Counted from the first letter of the stretch, positions 36,691 through 49,215 are shown. The stretch is 64,000 bases of DNA from Trema orientale (GCA_002914845.1 JXTC01000273.1:1-64000); one strand, 5' to 3'. A program made the numbers and translations. The notes: generated by a model not told the origin, from the letters alone.

Positions 36691-37875
36691 AATTTCTTAA
36701 ACAAGAATATTATAAAGTAATAATATATGTCACTCTTTCCCTGCGTTACAACTTACACGTTATATATATAGACATCCACAGAATATGCAATGATATACGT
36801 ATACGATCATATTGCATCTTGCAGTACTGTAAATATATAATATGTTGAGAAAATTAAAGTATGAATTAAATTAAAATGAGAGTAATGAATCTAGCCCGAA
36901 TTCCGGTTTCGCAAATTGGAATTCAAACTAGCTAACCATAATTATCTTTGTTCTTTTGCGAATGTATATAAATTAGCTCAAGCAAACTAGCTAGCCATAA
37001 CAATTTAATTATCTTTGTTCTTTTGCGAATGTATATATACTAGCTCAATCAAGTTTCCTTGTTCTGAACATTCGTGACGAGAAAATATCACAAAATAATG
37101 TAACATCACAATGTTATGAAGGGTGTTTATCATAACACAGTAGAACTAATATTAATGAAGTAATTCATGTAAAGAACATCAACATATTATATATATATAT
37201 ACACATATATATACACACAAGTGTAGATAGACATATTGTATGTATATATATTTATAAAGGATGTTCAATTAGAATGAGAGAATTTCATGAATGCATATAG
37301 GTATACTGCAATTGAATATTTCATCTCTAAATTAAATTAGAAAACTAAACAAAAATATAGCTGGCAATGCAATTTCAAAGAAACCTCCTTGATATGTAGT
37401 TTTATTCATCATGATATGATACAGAATCACGGCCATGGAAACCATTAAAAAAAAAAAAAAAAGAAGAAGAAAAAGTACAAGGCATTTCAAGTTATTCAAA
37501 TTCAAAAGTATAGTTCGAGCCACTTATTGATAAGTAGTGCTAGCTAGCTTTGTTATTATTGCCTAGCTAGCTTCACAAACAGCAGGCCCAGAATTTTTCT
37601 TCAAAGAGAATAAAAAATGAAAACTGCAGCAAATCCCATTACCCAAACTATATATTAATTGCAATATTTTAAACTTAACAACAAGTATTTAAGCGATCAT
37701 CCCCATATTAATTAGTATCTTAATGGACACATATATATACACTCGTATATATATTTCCCAGATGGCCCTTGATGATGATCAGAAGGTGTTTATTATAAGC
37801 TTTTATTATTAATCATGATACCCTCATATAAAACTTGGCATATACTAGTAATAAACGTGGTTATTAATGATAATA
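36691..37875. other. Downstream of the IDD-like gene; AT-rich, no gene seen
   Basis: It contains a duplicated block (ATTATCTTTGTTCTTTTGCG followed by AATGTATATA) at about 36941-36972 and 37008-37040, several (TA)n runs and an A-run at 37446-37462. The last part should hold the 3' UTR of the minus-strand gene. Confidence 0.5.
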
Positions 37876-38565
37876 TTAAGGCCTAAACCTTTGCCTGCAA
37901 GACTGGCAAGTGATCTCCATGCACGTAGTCGACGAAGAGGAATTACTATTATTACTGTTAGTATCCATCTGATGATGAGACGACGTCGTTGTGGCGCTCT
38001 CCTTCATCCTCTCAGCCTTCTCCACCTCCTCCCTCGCCCTCTCCCACATGTGCCTGGCACGTGCGAACTCCGAGTGCGCCAGCTCCATCTCCCTCCTCGT
38101 CAGCTCCCTCACTCGCTCCGCGTACGCCTTCTCCATCGCCGCCAGCCTTATCTGCTCCGCCGCCTGCCACTTCAGCGCCTCCACACACCTCCGCTGATCA
38201 TCATCGTGGTCATCATCCTCAATATCATCAGCCGCCATCTTCAAATCCTGATCGTCCACGCATTCACAGATGGGCCCCGCCAGAACCGTACGACAATCCT
38301 CCTTATGAGGATGATGAACATCATTAGTAGAAGTAGTAGTAGTCGTGGGCCTTAGACTGATCGAAAGCTGTAAATCGAGTCCCGGCCCATTAAACGGACG
38401 GCGGCGATGATTCTTATGATGATGATGATCAATATGAGAACTACCCTTTGATCTGTTGTACCGTATGGTGGGATTAGTTGCGTGATCCAACGGTCGAGAT
38501 GGTACCACGGACGACTGCGGATGAGCAGGCAGAAGCTGCAACTCTTTTTGGTCGTCTTCTTCCAT
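37876..38565 (-). CDS. Zinc-finger-less IDD14/15/16 (SHOOT GRAVITROPISM 5)-like protein
   Basis: A single-exon 229-residue protein. Residues 128-190 form a long helix (KWQAAEQIRLAAMEKAYAER, RREMELAHSEFARARHMWER, VEKAERMKE), and the C-terminus ends in MEITCQSCRQRF. This layout (EKAYAE, then R-ELA-EF-A, then a CxxC tail like VTCHACKQQF) is that of the C-terminal part of IDD14/IDD15(SGR5)/IDD16 transcription factors. The four N-terminal ID-domain zinc fingers are absent: the protein starts MEEDDQKELQLLP, a motif that in the family lies after the fingers. Residues 63-71, LDLQLSISL, contain an EAR-type LxLxL repressor motif. A His-rich and an acidic tract lie in between. It could act as a dominant partner of full-length IDD proteins or in repression. 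No second exon with fingers is seen upstream (38566-39900). Confidence 0.75.
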   Translation of the reverse strand: MEEDDQKELQLLPAHPQSSVVPSRPLDHATNPTIRYNRSKGSSHIDHHHHKNHRRRPFNGPGLDLQLSISLRPTTTTTSTNDVHHPHKEDCRTVLAGPICECVDDQDLKMAADDIEDDDHDDDQRRCVEALKWQAAEQIRLAAMEKAYAERVRELTRREMELAHSEFARARHMWERAREEVEKAERMKESATTTSSHHQMDTNSNNSNSSSSTTCMEITCQSCRQRFRP

Positions 38566-38780
38566 TGACTTAATGTACGATCGAATAAAGAAGAAGAAGA
38601 AGAAGAAGAGAAAGGCTTTTAAGTACCGAGTTTATGGTGCTTTAAAGGCTTAGTTAGGAGAAGAAGATGAGAAGAAAAGAAAGAAAAAAAAGAAAGAAAG
38701 GTTTTGTGGGGGTGGCAGAGAAACTTTCTGCAGTTTATGTCTATATATACAAACGACACAAAACGTTTTTGCCGAATTTA
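38566..38780 (-). promoter_or_regulatory. Leader and proximal promoter of the IDD-like gene
   Basis: On the minus strand, upstream of the ATG at 38565, lie CTT/TTC repeats (GAAGAAGAAGAAGAAGAAGA on the plus strand, 38589-38610) and a CTTTC-rich tract (38668-38700). TCTATATATAC on the plus strand at about 38741-38752 reads GTATATATAGA on the minus strand and is a plausible TATA box. Confidence 0.5.
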
Positions 38781-40279
38781 CCATTTTACCCCTCTTCCCG
38801 AATGGATATTATTACCCATCAAATTTCTTGTCCAACTAGTGGATATTTGTCATAATTTAAAATTCAAAAACAGAATGTTGTGGTTGAAAATTTCGAGTAG
38901 GTTTGATGTCAAAACATTCCTAACAAATAGTATCAGAGTTGGGCTGAATTTAGCAATGTGATACAAAAGTAATCAAACTAAAGTGTGGACCTTACGTTAG
39001 ATTAAATGGATTTTGAATTTGTGTGATATATATATATATATAGTATTGTTAATATTCATTTGTTGGACATGAAATTGGCTAGCTAACTATTTAGAAAAGC
39101 CTTTCAACATAATCGATCGACTTCGTATATTAAAATTGAAAAAAGTGAGATATAAAATTATTATAATAATATTAATTGATATATAATAATTATAACTGGT
39201 TAACAAAAATTTTATTATAAACATTGCTCCTTGGAATCTTGTTTCCTAGTGCATGCAAAATAAAATAAGCCTAATTCACTTACCTCGCTCCTGTACTGAA
39301 ACTAAAATACCTTTTGTTTTGATAAATATGGTTACAATTAGGAAATAAAAGAAGTGTTAAATCTACTTTTTTGTCTCATTATTTAATATGGATTTTGCTA
39401 TGCTTTGTAATATTATTAACATGTAAATATTTTAGTAGAATTCACGTATCAAACATTGAGAATAAAAAAGATGGTAGATTAAGTACACCTTACTAAAAAA
39501 ATACTAAATAGCGTGGTACACTTTTATCTAGATTTATAACTTAAATAATATAGTTTCTTTGCGTGATTAATGTGTGGTCGTAAAAAATATATACACATTA
39601 AATGCTAACTGGTAATATAATATCACATTAGTTAAATGATTTTTTCTAGATATTTTATATTTTATCAAGATTTATTGTATTAATTGTACAAAAATGGATA
39701 GTTTTAGTGGAATAATTATGTGTTGCATGTGAGAAAGTTACCTGTAAGAAGAGTCGAATTATGGGGACAAAATATAACGGATCCCGTTATTGGGTTATGA
39801 GTACCCTTTTGCTGAACTGTTTGCTACCCTTTCTGTTTTAATAAATTATTACTATTTTTTCTTTGTTCTCTTTTTCTTTTTTCCTCCTTTTTTTGGGATA
39901 TTGGGAGATGAGGATCAAGTAAAGATCGAGGATTGAAGGAGCCGTGGGTATGTAATAATTATAGTCGCACGTGCGTCGTGAGTTTGAGGGCTTTATTTAA
40001 TTTGTTTTCCTTTTTTCGATTTTTATGGGATATGGATTTTTTTAGCTTTTATGGTGGGCCTGTGGTTGTCGGCCCTGAGTCCAAAAAGGCCTCCACTTTC
40101 TATAGAGGCAGCCCCACGCTCCGGTCAGGTTGGCACGTGGGATGGGCACTCACTAGTGAGGCTGACCATGATTATGGACTACTGCCTCTGCCACTTGGGC
40201 CGTTGATCACTGGGTCCCTTTTTGATCAACTTTTCTTCGTTTAGCATCATGCGAGAAAGGGGTTCAATCTGGGTTTTTT
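38781..40279. other. Intergenic DNA with a GC-richer island at about 39930-40240
   Basis: Mostly AT-rich and featureless. The 39930-40240 island stands out in base composition and carries GGCACGTGGGATGGGC and an open frame of 103 codons that matches no family I know. It could be a non-coding exon or an old gene piece. Confidence 0.35.
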
Positions 40280-41215
40280 TTTTTTGTTAATGGCATCATT
40301 AGTCCTCAATTTATGATCATTTTGGCATATTGGTTCTCAACGTTTTTTTTGTGGCATTTAAGTCCTAAACGTTTGTTTTTTTGGCACCATTGGTCCTTTT
40401 GGCATATTTCATCCAAGATTCCGTTAAAATTTATTTGAATGAGAGAAATTTTACACCATTGATCTTGAATTTTCAATTGTTAACAATTCGGTCCATATTT
40501 TTTTTTTTTTTAGGTATTCATATTTCTGATTAACAATAATGCATTTATCAATCTTTCAGAAAATTAAAATTCAAAGACGGATATAAAACGAACAGCTCAT
40601 TTAAAAACTAAATTCAAAAAAGAAAAAAATTATACTAATAAACCTTAATTTATGTCAAACTATAGTAACTTTATGAATAAAAATAATTATCTTACCATTT
40701 TTAAAACTAAAAAATTTTTGTATACAGTCATACATGCTTTTACACTAGTCAAATTTGACTGAAAATTTACTACATCCATTAAATATTCATGTAATTATGA
40801 ATGGTTATTCTAAAAAATTAATTAACTATTTGCAGCAAATAGGCCCAAAAATTTTTATAGTTTTCCATTAAATGTTCATTTCTTTATGTAATTGTATCTG
40901 TCAATCTTTCGAAAAATTAATTTTTTTAAAGTTTAATTTTCTGAAAGATTGGCAGATGCAATATTATTAATCAGAAATATGAATACCAAAAAAAAATTAT
41001 AGATCAAATTGTTAAACAATTGAAAATCCGAGATCAATGATGTAAAATTTCTCTCATTCAAATAAATTTTAACGGAATCTTGGATGGAATATGCCAAAAG
41101 GACTAATGGTGCCAAAAAAACAAACGTTTAGGACTTAAATGTCACAAAAAAAAAAGGTTGAGTACTAATATGCGAAAATGATCATAGGTTGGGGACCAAT
41201 GGTGCCATTAACCCT
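40280..41215. mobile_element. Mutator-like MITE with 290-bp inverted arms
   Basis: The left arm (GTTAATGGCATCATTAGTCC, TTTAAGTCCTAAACGTTTG, CATCCAAGATTCCGTTAAAA, ATTTGAATGAGAGAAATTTT) is mirrored by the right arm (AAAATTTCTCTCATTCAAAT, AACGGAATCTTGGATG, CAAACGTTTAGGACTTAAAT, GGACCAATGGTGCCATTAAC). The arms are about 290 bp each around a 350-bp centre with no coding frame. The long, near-complete arms are typical of MULE-derived elements. The target duplication is blurred by T-runs at both ends. Confidence 0.75.
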
Positions 41216-41972
41216 TTTTTTTTTAATCCAAATTTTTTTAGCATTTAGTTTTAATTCCAGTTTCAATTTAACTTTGGAATTGACTAAGCAGAATTAAAGA
41301 CCAGTTCAAAAATAAATATAGCATCATGTCTATATTTTTAAATTTTCTCTTTTCATTTTTAATTTGGAAACTTTAGTAAATTTGATTTAGTAAGCAGAAT
41401 TAAGACCAATTTGTGTTGCCTAATAAAAGGAATATGTTTGTGTGTGTCGCTTATAATTAATAATGAGGTCAAAGCATTTTTTTTTCCCCTTCTGTCTTTT
41501 GACCACTTTCATTACTTATCCAGTTTTTCTTCCATTTTCTTTTTGTTCTGTTTTTTTTAACCATATGGTAACCGTATCTAAATGATCTAAATGTTTTTCT
41601 TTTCCAGAATTCTAGATAAACGTTTTTCTTTTCTCTAACCTAAATAAAATTAACATGTTCTTTAAAATAAGAACATTATTTAAAATATAATATTTTTTAA
41701 AAAGGATACGAGACTGCTATATCATCTAAAAATCTAATAATTCCATGGACATGTGCATGGATTGATCTTTCATCTTTTTGTGTAAAGAAGGTGTTCTATG
41801 TTCTCTAATCATAAACATTTTTTTTAATACAAAATACAAATTGATAAGAATAAATTCGTACAGATTTGTTTTAAAAATTAAAAACAATATTCTTATAGTT
41901 CTAACAAACATGAAAAGGAAAATATATATATATATGTAAAAAAAAAAAAAAAAGGGAAAAAAAGAAGAAGTG
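41216..41972. other. Intergenic DNA; tRNA terminator at its right end
   Basis: No gene seen. The A-rich block at 41939-41965 reads as T-runs on the minus strand directly after the tRNA 3' end and would serve as the polymerase III terminator. Confidence 0.6.
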
Positions 41973-41978
41973 TGGAGA

Positions 41979-42011
<33 letters not shown>

Positions 42012-42051
42012 ACCTTAATCTGGCGCCTTAGACCAACTCGGCCATCTCCAC
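41973..42051 (-). tRNA. tRNA-Leu (AAG)
   Basis: On the minus strand the acceptor stem is GTGGAGA/TCTCCAC. The D-arm A-box is TGGCCGAGTTGGTCTAAGG, the anticodon stem CCAGA/TCTGG holds loop TTAAGGT (anticodon AAG), and a class II variable arm is present. The T-arm has GGGTTCAAATCCC (B-box). All stems close, so it looks functional. It decodes CUU leucine codons. Confidence 0.95.
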
Positions 42052-44329
42052 TTTGGTGACAATCTTTTCAAACAGAAACATAAAACAGTAATAACCATAA
42101 TTTCTTACAGTACTTATTGAACAGAAGTAATTCACATAAAGGGTCTATATATATAAAATATCACTTGATAATAACACTAACGAAAAAGGAGGTGATAAAC
42201 AAGTAAAACTAGAAGGATCTCTCGATTAAGTATAAGGATGAAATTGAAATTGTTTGATGGAATTCTTCCCTTTTCTTTATTTATTGAAAAAAAAAAAACA
42301 GCACACCCACATTTGCATGTATACCTTCTATCTCTTTATCGATTATGTAGTACAGGAATGAGTGGTGGTCCTCTTGCAACTCAAGAATGAGTGATTTGAA
42401 ACTTTAAAGTTATGGGTTTACTTTACAGTGTTTACCGTCTTTTTTTTTTTTTTTTTTTGGTGTGTGTGTGTTTAAAAAATGGCTTACTTTGGTGTAAAAA
42501 TTGAATCACCTTCCAACTATTATTAACTACACCATTTCCTAAGCCTAATTGTTGGTCCTTTTGCAACCTAAGAATAGTGGGATTGGAGCTTAACCATTTA
42601 GGCTCAGCACTTTACACTTTACAGTAAGTTTCTTGTATTAAATAGTACAAACACAAGATTTGTATAAGAATTGCCGTCTAGTAATTATTAAGATTTTGTT
42701 CTCACGGGTGAGCACGACCAATTGCCACCAAAGCAAGGGCCCCAAGAAGCTGAGTTGTTGGTATCTATTTGTCCCTAAGATGCTGCCATAAAAATCATGG
42801 AAAGTCTACTTTAAGGGAAAGTTGTAGGATTTTAAGGACTGTAGTCATGGGCCATGTGAAAGTCTTGAGAATTTTGGGGGAAGCTTTTAAGGGTCTGTGC
42901 CCCTAATTTATCAGCTCCAAGAGCTACCCATATAACCCCATTTTGAGGAGGTGATGGAGGTCGCTTTAGGACAATGATTTATATATCATGGTCTCCAACT
43001 AAGACCTTCATCAATGGTTTTCTTTTGGGAGGTCCCAATATATGTTACCCCAAGTTGTATGGTAGGGGTACCTTTGCTCATGGTAGATTGACTAGAAAAG
43101 CATTCATCAACCAAATATTACTTGTTTTTTTCTTTTTTTTTTTTTTTTTTTGTGTCACCATAAAGGTTAGGGCTTATTCTCATGTTTCATTAAGTCTATA
43201 AAAGTGACTAATTTGTTGACTTCTATTAGAGAAATTACAAAATACTAGGTATCAATATCGCATAAAATTAGTCATGATTAAGGAAAAATGTTCAATCAAA
43301 GGTTAAATTATAAAATAAAATCAACAAAAGTCAATAAATTAACTTCCTATTCACTTTGATTAGAGACAATTAGTGTCACTTTGAGGTTTCATATGAAATA
43401 AAGTATGGAGCGAAACCACGAAAAAAGAGTTCTTGGCAAGCGTCAGACCCCATAAATGATCTTACGGCTTTGCAGAAACTTGTATTTTTGTCTAAATTTA
43501 TAATATGTTTTTAAAACATACAACTTGACTATAAATACATTCCAATATCTAATATTATAATGAGAGAAATACGTGAAATACTTTCACAATGTACAACTTG
43601 ACTATAACAATAACTAATTGCACTTTCATTTTTTTAATTTTTAGTATCATTTTTGTTTATTTAAATAAATATAACTGCAATGTTTATTATTCTTTTTATT
43701 CAGAATAAATACAATAAATATAAATATACAATTATTCTTACTAAGGTATGAGACTCGGACCTTCGACCTTAATATTGGAGGAACGTGAATAGGAATCATA
43801 CTAATCTTAAATGTATCAAATAAGCGCCAAAAGGTATATTAGAGTATAACATATAGCAATAAAAACTTGCCTGAGGTCAAAAGTGTCACTCTTACTCTTA
43901 GTCTTAGCTAGAAAGTCACTTCACAAATAGCACACAATCAAAGTTTTTTCTGTACAGATTTACAACTAAAACAAATGTTACCGAATCCACCAGAACCCCA
44001 ATGCTTTTCAAATCCCTGCTGACACTTCATTAGAACAGATGTTTTTTCTTTACAAAGCTAAATGACCAAAATATAATAGTTGATGTATCCATCACATAAA
44101 TTATAAATAGATTTACTCATTATAAAAATTGGTACAGTTGGTATAGAAAATAAAATCCAATATATCAACTGATTTATGATTTATCCAATATACAAACTTA
44201 TTTACTTCAAATATATAAATTAGATTTAGGATAACAATTGATATATTAAACATATCTATAGAGCCCGTTTGATGTATACCCATAATAAGATTTAGGTAAA
44301 CTGTTGCTATACTTATTTTCGATCATTTA

Positions 44330-44330
<1 letters not shown>
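42052..44330. other. Intergenic DNA, no gene seen
   Basis: Two related stretches (about 42355-42440 and 42535-42620) share TGGTCCTTTTGCAACCTAAG-like, GAATAGTGGGATT-like and ACTTTACAGTG-like words, so a dispersed repeat is present twice. Homopolymer T-runs lie at 42440-42459 and 43133-43151. A SINE-like GGTCCGAGTCTCATACC occurs on the minus strand near 43745-43765 but lacks a clear A-box. Confidence 0.45.

Positions 44331-44376
<46 letters not shown>
44331..44376. repeat. (TA)n microsatellite
   Basis: More than 20 AT dinucleotides in a row. Confidence 0.9.
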
Positions 44377-44382
<6 letters not shown>

Positions 44383-45334
44383 CATGTTCTAAAGTGAAAA
44401 CTAAAAAATGGACATTAACTATAATTTTTCTATCTAATATGTTCTACTTTTACTCTTTCAAGAATGCTTTAACTAAAAGTAAGAACTGTATTTTTCCTTC
44501 GTAGCAAATAACATTGCAACAACGAAAATTTACCAAAAGAAATCTAAATAAAAGGCACATAGAAAAAAAAAAATAAAAAAGGGAGAAAAGTAGGTGGATA
44601 ACTAATTTTTTAAGTAGATGCCCATGCTTTAAAAATTACAGCTTAATTCCATTTCATTTAAAGCTTAAGTTGTGAAATATATTGTATTTTCATTTTTGCC
44701 ATTAAATGAGTTAAACATTTAGCTATAAATTTTTGAGTTTTGTCATATACTAAGTTTTTGGCCAAAAATATCAAATAACTAATCAGCCCAAAAAAAGGAA
44801 AACCGATCGTTCTCAAAATTAAAAACAGTAACATTGACTATTCAAAGAAAGTTCTTCCATAGTCCATTCTCCTTAGAAGTGATATTATATGTAATTTTTG
44901 GAATAAGTAATCTTCTCTTTTTGTTTTTTTGATAGTAATTAAATACCACTTTTTAAGAAAGACAAACAAAGTTAACAACATTTCTTTATACTTTATTAAA
45001 TACCACTTTCAGCAGCTAGATGCCTAGACGTTTCTTTGGAATTGATTTGTACGGAACAGCTGACAAACTTTTTTTTTTCTCTTGAAGGAGGTATAAGTCC
45101 GAACATATTTTTGTTAGCGAGGAGAAAATGAGATGGATGGGCCAAAATGACTTTTTTATGTATTTTTCTAAAAATAACATTTTTAAGAGTATCAAAGACT
45201 TCTTGATCATACATTAAGAGCTTCTTGATCATACAAAAATCGTTATTTTGGATTATTTTCATGGTAAGAAAATTATTGATTATAAGTCAAGATGTCCTTA
45301 ACATTCCTAAAATTGTCATTTAAAAAAAAGGGGA

Positions 45335-46115
45335 AATTAGACATTATACGGTAATTTAAAAAAAAATTTGAAAAATACAGTAGTTTAAGTTTTTTTAAAG
45401 TGCGGTACGGCTTTTATTAGATAAATACTATTTTTTTAAATTTATTTAGAAAAATACTATTTTTTTTAAAATAGTAACTAGTTTCTGGTAACCAGTTTCC
45501 AGAAACTATTAACTAGTAACCAAAGGTATTTATAACTGGTATATAACTGGTAACTAGTAACCAATAATAAGTTTCTAGAAATTGGTAACCAGTAACTATT
45601 TAAAAAATGATATTTTTCTAAATATTTTTTTTAAAAAATGATATTTTTCAAATAAAAACTGTACCAAAATTTGAAAAAAGCTTGAGTTCCGTATTTTTGT
45701 AATTCCTTTAGTTTTTTATATGTAAAAGTAATAGAAACCGGGTTTTTAACATTTATACTTACAAAAACCGAAAAAAATTATAAAAATATGGAAGTCAAGC
45801 TTTTTTCCAGTTTTCGTACGGTTTTAATTAGGAAAGTATTACTTTTTAAAAATATTTAGAAAAGTACCATTTTTAAAATAGTCACTAGTTACTGGTTTCT
45901 GGAAACTGGTTACTGGTTACTGATTACCAGTTATATACCAGTTATAAATATTTTTGGTTACTAGTTACCAGTTTTATGTTAAAAATGATATTTTTCTAAA
46001 TATTGTTTTAAAAGTGGTACTTTTATATTAAAAATCGTACCGCATTTTGAAAAACACAAAACCATCCAATTTTTCAAATTCTTTTCTTAAATACCGTATA
46101 ATTTCTAATTTTCCC
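45335..46115. mobile_element. Foldback element with palindromic-word core
   Basis: The left end (GGGGAAATTAGACATTATAC and GGTAATTT) is mirrored by the right end (AATACCGTATAATTTCTAAT and TTTCCC). Inside, AT-rich arms with AAAAATACTATTTTT-type words flank two blocks of GGTAACCAGT/ACTGGTTACC words (about 45475-45600 and 45885-45980). These are inverted copies of each other (CTGGTAACCAGTTTCCAGAA versus GTTTCTGGAAACTGGTTACT). About 780 bp, no coding frame. Related cores occur at 50.6-52.6 kb. Confidence 0.7.
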
Positions 46116-46448
46116 TTAAAAAAAATGTACAAAAAGTCATTTTGGCCCAAGTTAGTCCTAACCCCATGTCCCTTTCTCATTAGTGAGGGCTGATAAGTAA
46201 TATTGGTCTAATGTTTTTCCACTTAGGCGTTGTGTCGTTAATGGATATTGCCCCCATTGGTTCAGTTTCGGCAAGGCTGAGATTCAGACCAAGACCATCG
46301 GATGATAGACGACTTGGGTTGGGCTGCAACATACCGTACAATTTTTTTCAATTTTACACAACACATCAAATTCCAATTACTTTGGAAGAGAAAATTTGTT
46401 TTCTTACGAAAATAAAGTGGAAATAATATATAAATAAATATAAAAAAA

Positions 46449-46621
46449 GAGTAATGCTAAAGAGCACCATATAGTGCTCAACATCACATGATTTATCAGT
46501 ATGTTATTGGCAGATTAAAATTATATTTCAGGTGAGGCCCAGCTTATTAATTAAATCACTCAATAAAATAATTACACCTCATTGTGATGTTGGGCACCAC
46601 TGGTGCCTTATAGCATTGCTC
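46449..46621. mobile_element. MITE twin A
   Basis: The ends are inverted repeats of about 38 bp: GAGTAATGCTAAAGAGCACC on the left, and on the right the complement of GTGCCTTATAGCATTGCTC preceded by GTGATGTTGGGCACC. The centre has AGGTGAGGCCCAGC and TTATTAATTAAATCA. Non-coding, 173 bp. Confidence 0.8.
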
Positions 46622-46634
46622 ATAAAAAAAAAAA

Positions 46635-46818
46635 GAATAATACTATAGAGCACCAGTGGTGCCCAGCACCACAATGATGTGTCAGTTTGTCACTGACTAA
46701 TTATAATTATAATTTAGGTGGGGCCCAAGTGGGACCCAGTTTATTAATTAAATCATCCAATGACAAACATATATGTCATTGTGGTGCTGGGCACCACATG
46801 TGCCTTATAGCATTGCTC
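46635..46818. mobile_element. MITE twin B
   Basis: Same family as twin A: inverted ends GAATAATACTATAGAGCACC and GTGCCTTATAGCATTGCTC, and the same centre (GGTGGGGCCC, then TTTATTAATTAAATCAT). It lies only 13 bp from twin A in the same orientation. Confidence 0.8.
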
Positions 46819-48973
46819 AAAAAAAAGAGAGGAGAAATTGGAGTTGTCCACCCCAAATNGGATAACATTTATTGCCAATTGAGCCTAGCTCATTTAGTCT
46901 AGAATTTTTGTGAGTGTATGGGAGGAAAAGTGTTCTAATCATAATTAGGCCAATTTTTGTATAGAGAAATAGCATCGTTAATAGAGCAAGTGTAGATAAA
47001 AAATGGCCGTTAATCTACCAACCAACATTTATTTCTCATGTCTGAAATCCCAATATTGAAAATCTGAAACCCTTTTTCCTACCAAACCAAATATATTTCT
47101 TTCCCCATTTTAGGATTTATAATTCTTGGCTAACCTAAATTCACGTCGAAAGATTTTTATTTTATTTTATCTTTATAACGAAAGGCGTTGAAAGTAGAGA
47201 GGGCCAGAGAATAGTGAAGCTTCTTTCATTCCCATATGGTCCCTACAATCTCATGACTCAATTTTAACGCTTTTGGCTTTGGAATCATGCGTTTGATATG
47301 AATTGAATTCCATCAAAACCACCACATCCACCATTGCTCCACCATTTTCGCAGCGACCAAATTTGATCAGAAAATACAAACTGTCATTGATGCATGGCGT
47401 TTCATTCATGGTCCATCAATTTGCTTTCGAATGATAAAATATTGCAAGCATTAAATATACTATTATATATCAACGTGTAAAATTGAAATTAAAGTTTGTG
47501 ATCAATTATCTTTTAAGCTTCTGAATAATGAGGGAACGTTTTTTCACTCAATTAATTTATTTGTTTTCCATTTGTCGCGGGCATAAATATATTATAATAG
47601 CATTTATAATTATACATGAAAATAAAAATAATATTAAGGACACATAAATTACACATATATTGACATTATATTTTAACCACCTACATGTATGATGTGGTCC
47701 TATTTTGAAAAAAAAATATGAGTAGTTAAAATACATGTCATGTCAATGTGTGTAAGTTTTATGTGTGTCCCTATCGTTACTCATGAAAATAAACATATAC
47801 TCATGAAAATAAACACAGGGTAAAGGAAAAAAAATTCAAAAAATGATAGTTATGTTAAGAATGTAAAATGGGGAGAAAGAGAATTGAGGAAAACTGTTGC
47901 CAAGTTCTTCTTCATATCTGGCCAAGCATCTTCATGAATCATCTAAATCTTTTGTGAAAGTTTGTATCTCAAATTACGCTTTTGTCATGGTCTTTAGCAC
48001 CATCTCTAGTTAAGGCAAACTAATACAATATTTATAATAATTGGGATGAGTAGGACAAATTTCAAAAGTGATGGGGCAAACAACAACTTTTGACAAAAGT
48101 TGAGAGGCTTTAGGGTGTTTTTTCCTTCAATAAATATCGTTTTTTTTTTAATTTCTTTTTCGTTTTTGATATTGGGGTGGGGAAAATTAATCTCTAGACC
48201 TTAATACTAACCAGACTAAGCCTGTAAAGTTTTGATTTTTTTTTAACATTTTTGTTTTAATAAATGTTTTTTTTTTTTATAGCTAAATATTCGAGTATAT
48301 GTATTTTCACACTTAGTATATCTACTTATATACTAACTTTAATTTATATAATGAGTATATTCACTGATATAACATCATTTTATATCAATACTAATAAAAC
48401 AAAAATTTACTTAAAATTAGCCTAAAATTAAGAAGTTGGTATTATAATCACATGTGCCATAGACACGTGACCTATAGATTTTTTTAAAAAAAGTATATAT
48501 ATAAATCAATTTAATTACTGTTTTAATGTATGAATCTTTTTTCAGGGAAGTTTTAAGTTATGAACTACGGCCTTGAGAAATAGATAATTAAAACAGACTC
48601 TAATTTCTCTAAAATAAACCGTAAGCTTAATAGGCTAAGCTTTTATTCTTATAAATAAACGGTAAGCTTAATAGGCTAAAATTAAGAAGTTGGTATTATA
48701 AATAAACTGAAGCCATATATACCAAGCGTTTTAAAAAACAAGTTTACTATCATAGTATGCTAAAAGAGGACTAATGGGTAAATCAGGGGCTATAAAGTCT
48801 TTTGACCTTTATTAATTTACTAGGGGTCGCTTGATTGGTAGTTTGTTGTTGTTTTTTTCATTCCTAGTTTTGGAAGTATGGCTGCTCATCAATACTGGTT
48901 CAAAGACTATTTGTTTTGGAAAATTCTACTAATTTTAATTTAATTTTCTAATTTTTCATATATATATATATAT
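46819..48973. other. Intergenic DNA, no gene seen
   Basis: One N at 46859. A dispersed repeat with CTAAATATTCGAGTATAT, ACACTTAGTATATCTAC and TATATACTAACTTTAATTTA (about 48260-48380) recurs at about 58500-58680 and 60590-60790. The block at about 48545-48690 (GAGAAATAGATAATTAAAAC, AATAGGCTAAGCTTTTATTC) recurs at about 49250-49345. Confidence 0.5.
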
Positions 48974-49215
48974 GGGCACCAATCTAGTAGATATTTTTTT
49001 TTTTACCTACATATATGTATCATTTTGGCCAATGAAAATTTATTATGCATATTTTTTTATTGTAAAAAGTAAGAGAGAGAAATAGCATTAATAATGCACG
49101 TCTTTTCATGCACCTCATTATAACCGTTGGATCACCATTAGATGATGAACCAACGACTAAAAAAAAAATAACTATACATAGACAAAAAAAAAAAAATACT
49201 TACTGGATTGGCAAC
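48974..49215. mobile_element. MITE inserted in a TA repeat (Micron-like)
   Basis: Inverted ends GGGCACCAATCTAGTAGATA and TTACTGGATTGGCAACT sit between (TA)n runs on both sides (48959-48972 and 49217-49228). The interior has CATTTTGGCCAATGAAAATT and AAGAGAGAGAAATAGCATTA. A second copy, also inside (TA)n, is at 58111-58341. MITEs with a preference for TA repeats are known from rice as Micron; the assignment here is by analogy. Confidence 0.7.

Noticed and set aside
37867-38355. 162-codon plus-strand frame rich in Arg, His and Leu
   Set aside because: It is antisense to the IDD-like coding region, with composition typical of a shadow frame.
42840-42960. Possible microRNA-like hairpin near GTCATGGGCCATGTGAAAGT
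   Set aside because: I could not pair the arms convincingly and recognise no known mature microRNA.
43735-43810. Second SINE candidate with GGTCCGAGTCTCATACC on the minus strand
   Set aside because: A B-box-like word only; no A-box at the proper distance.
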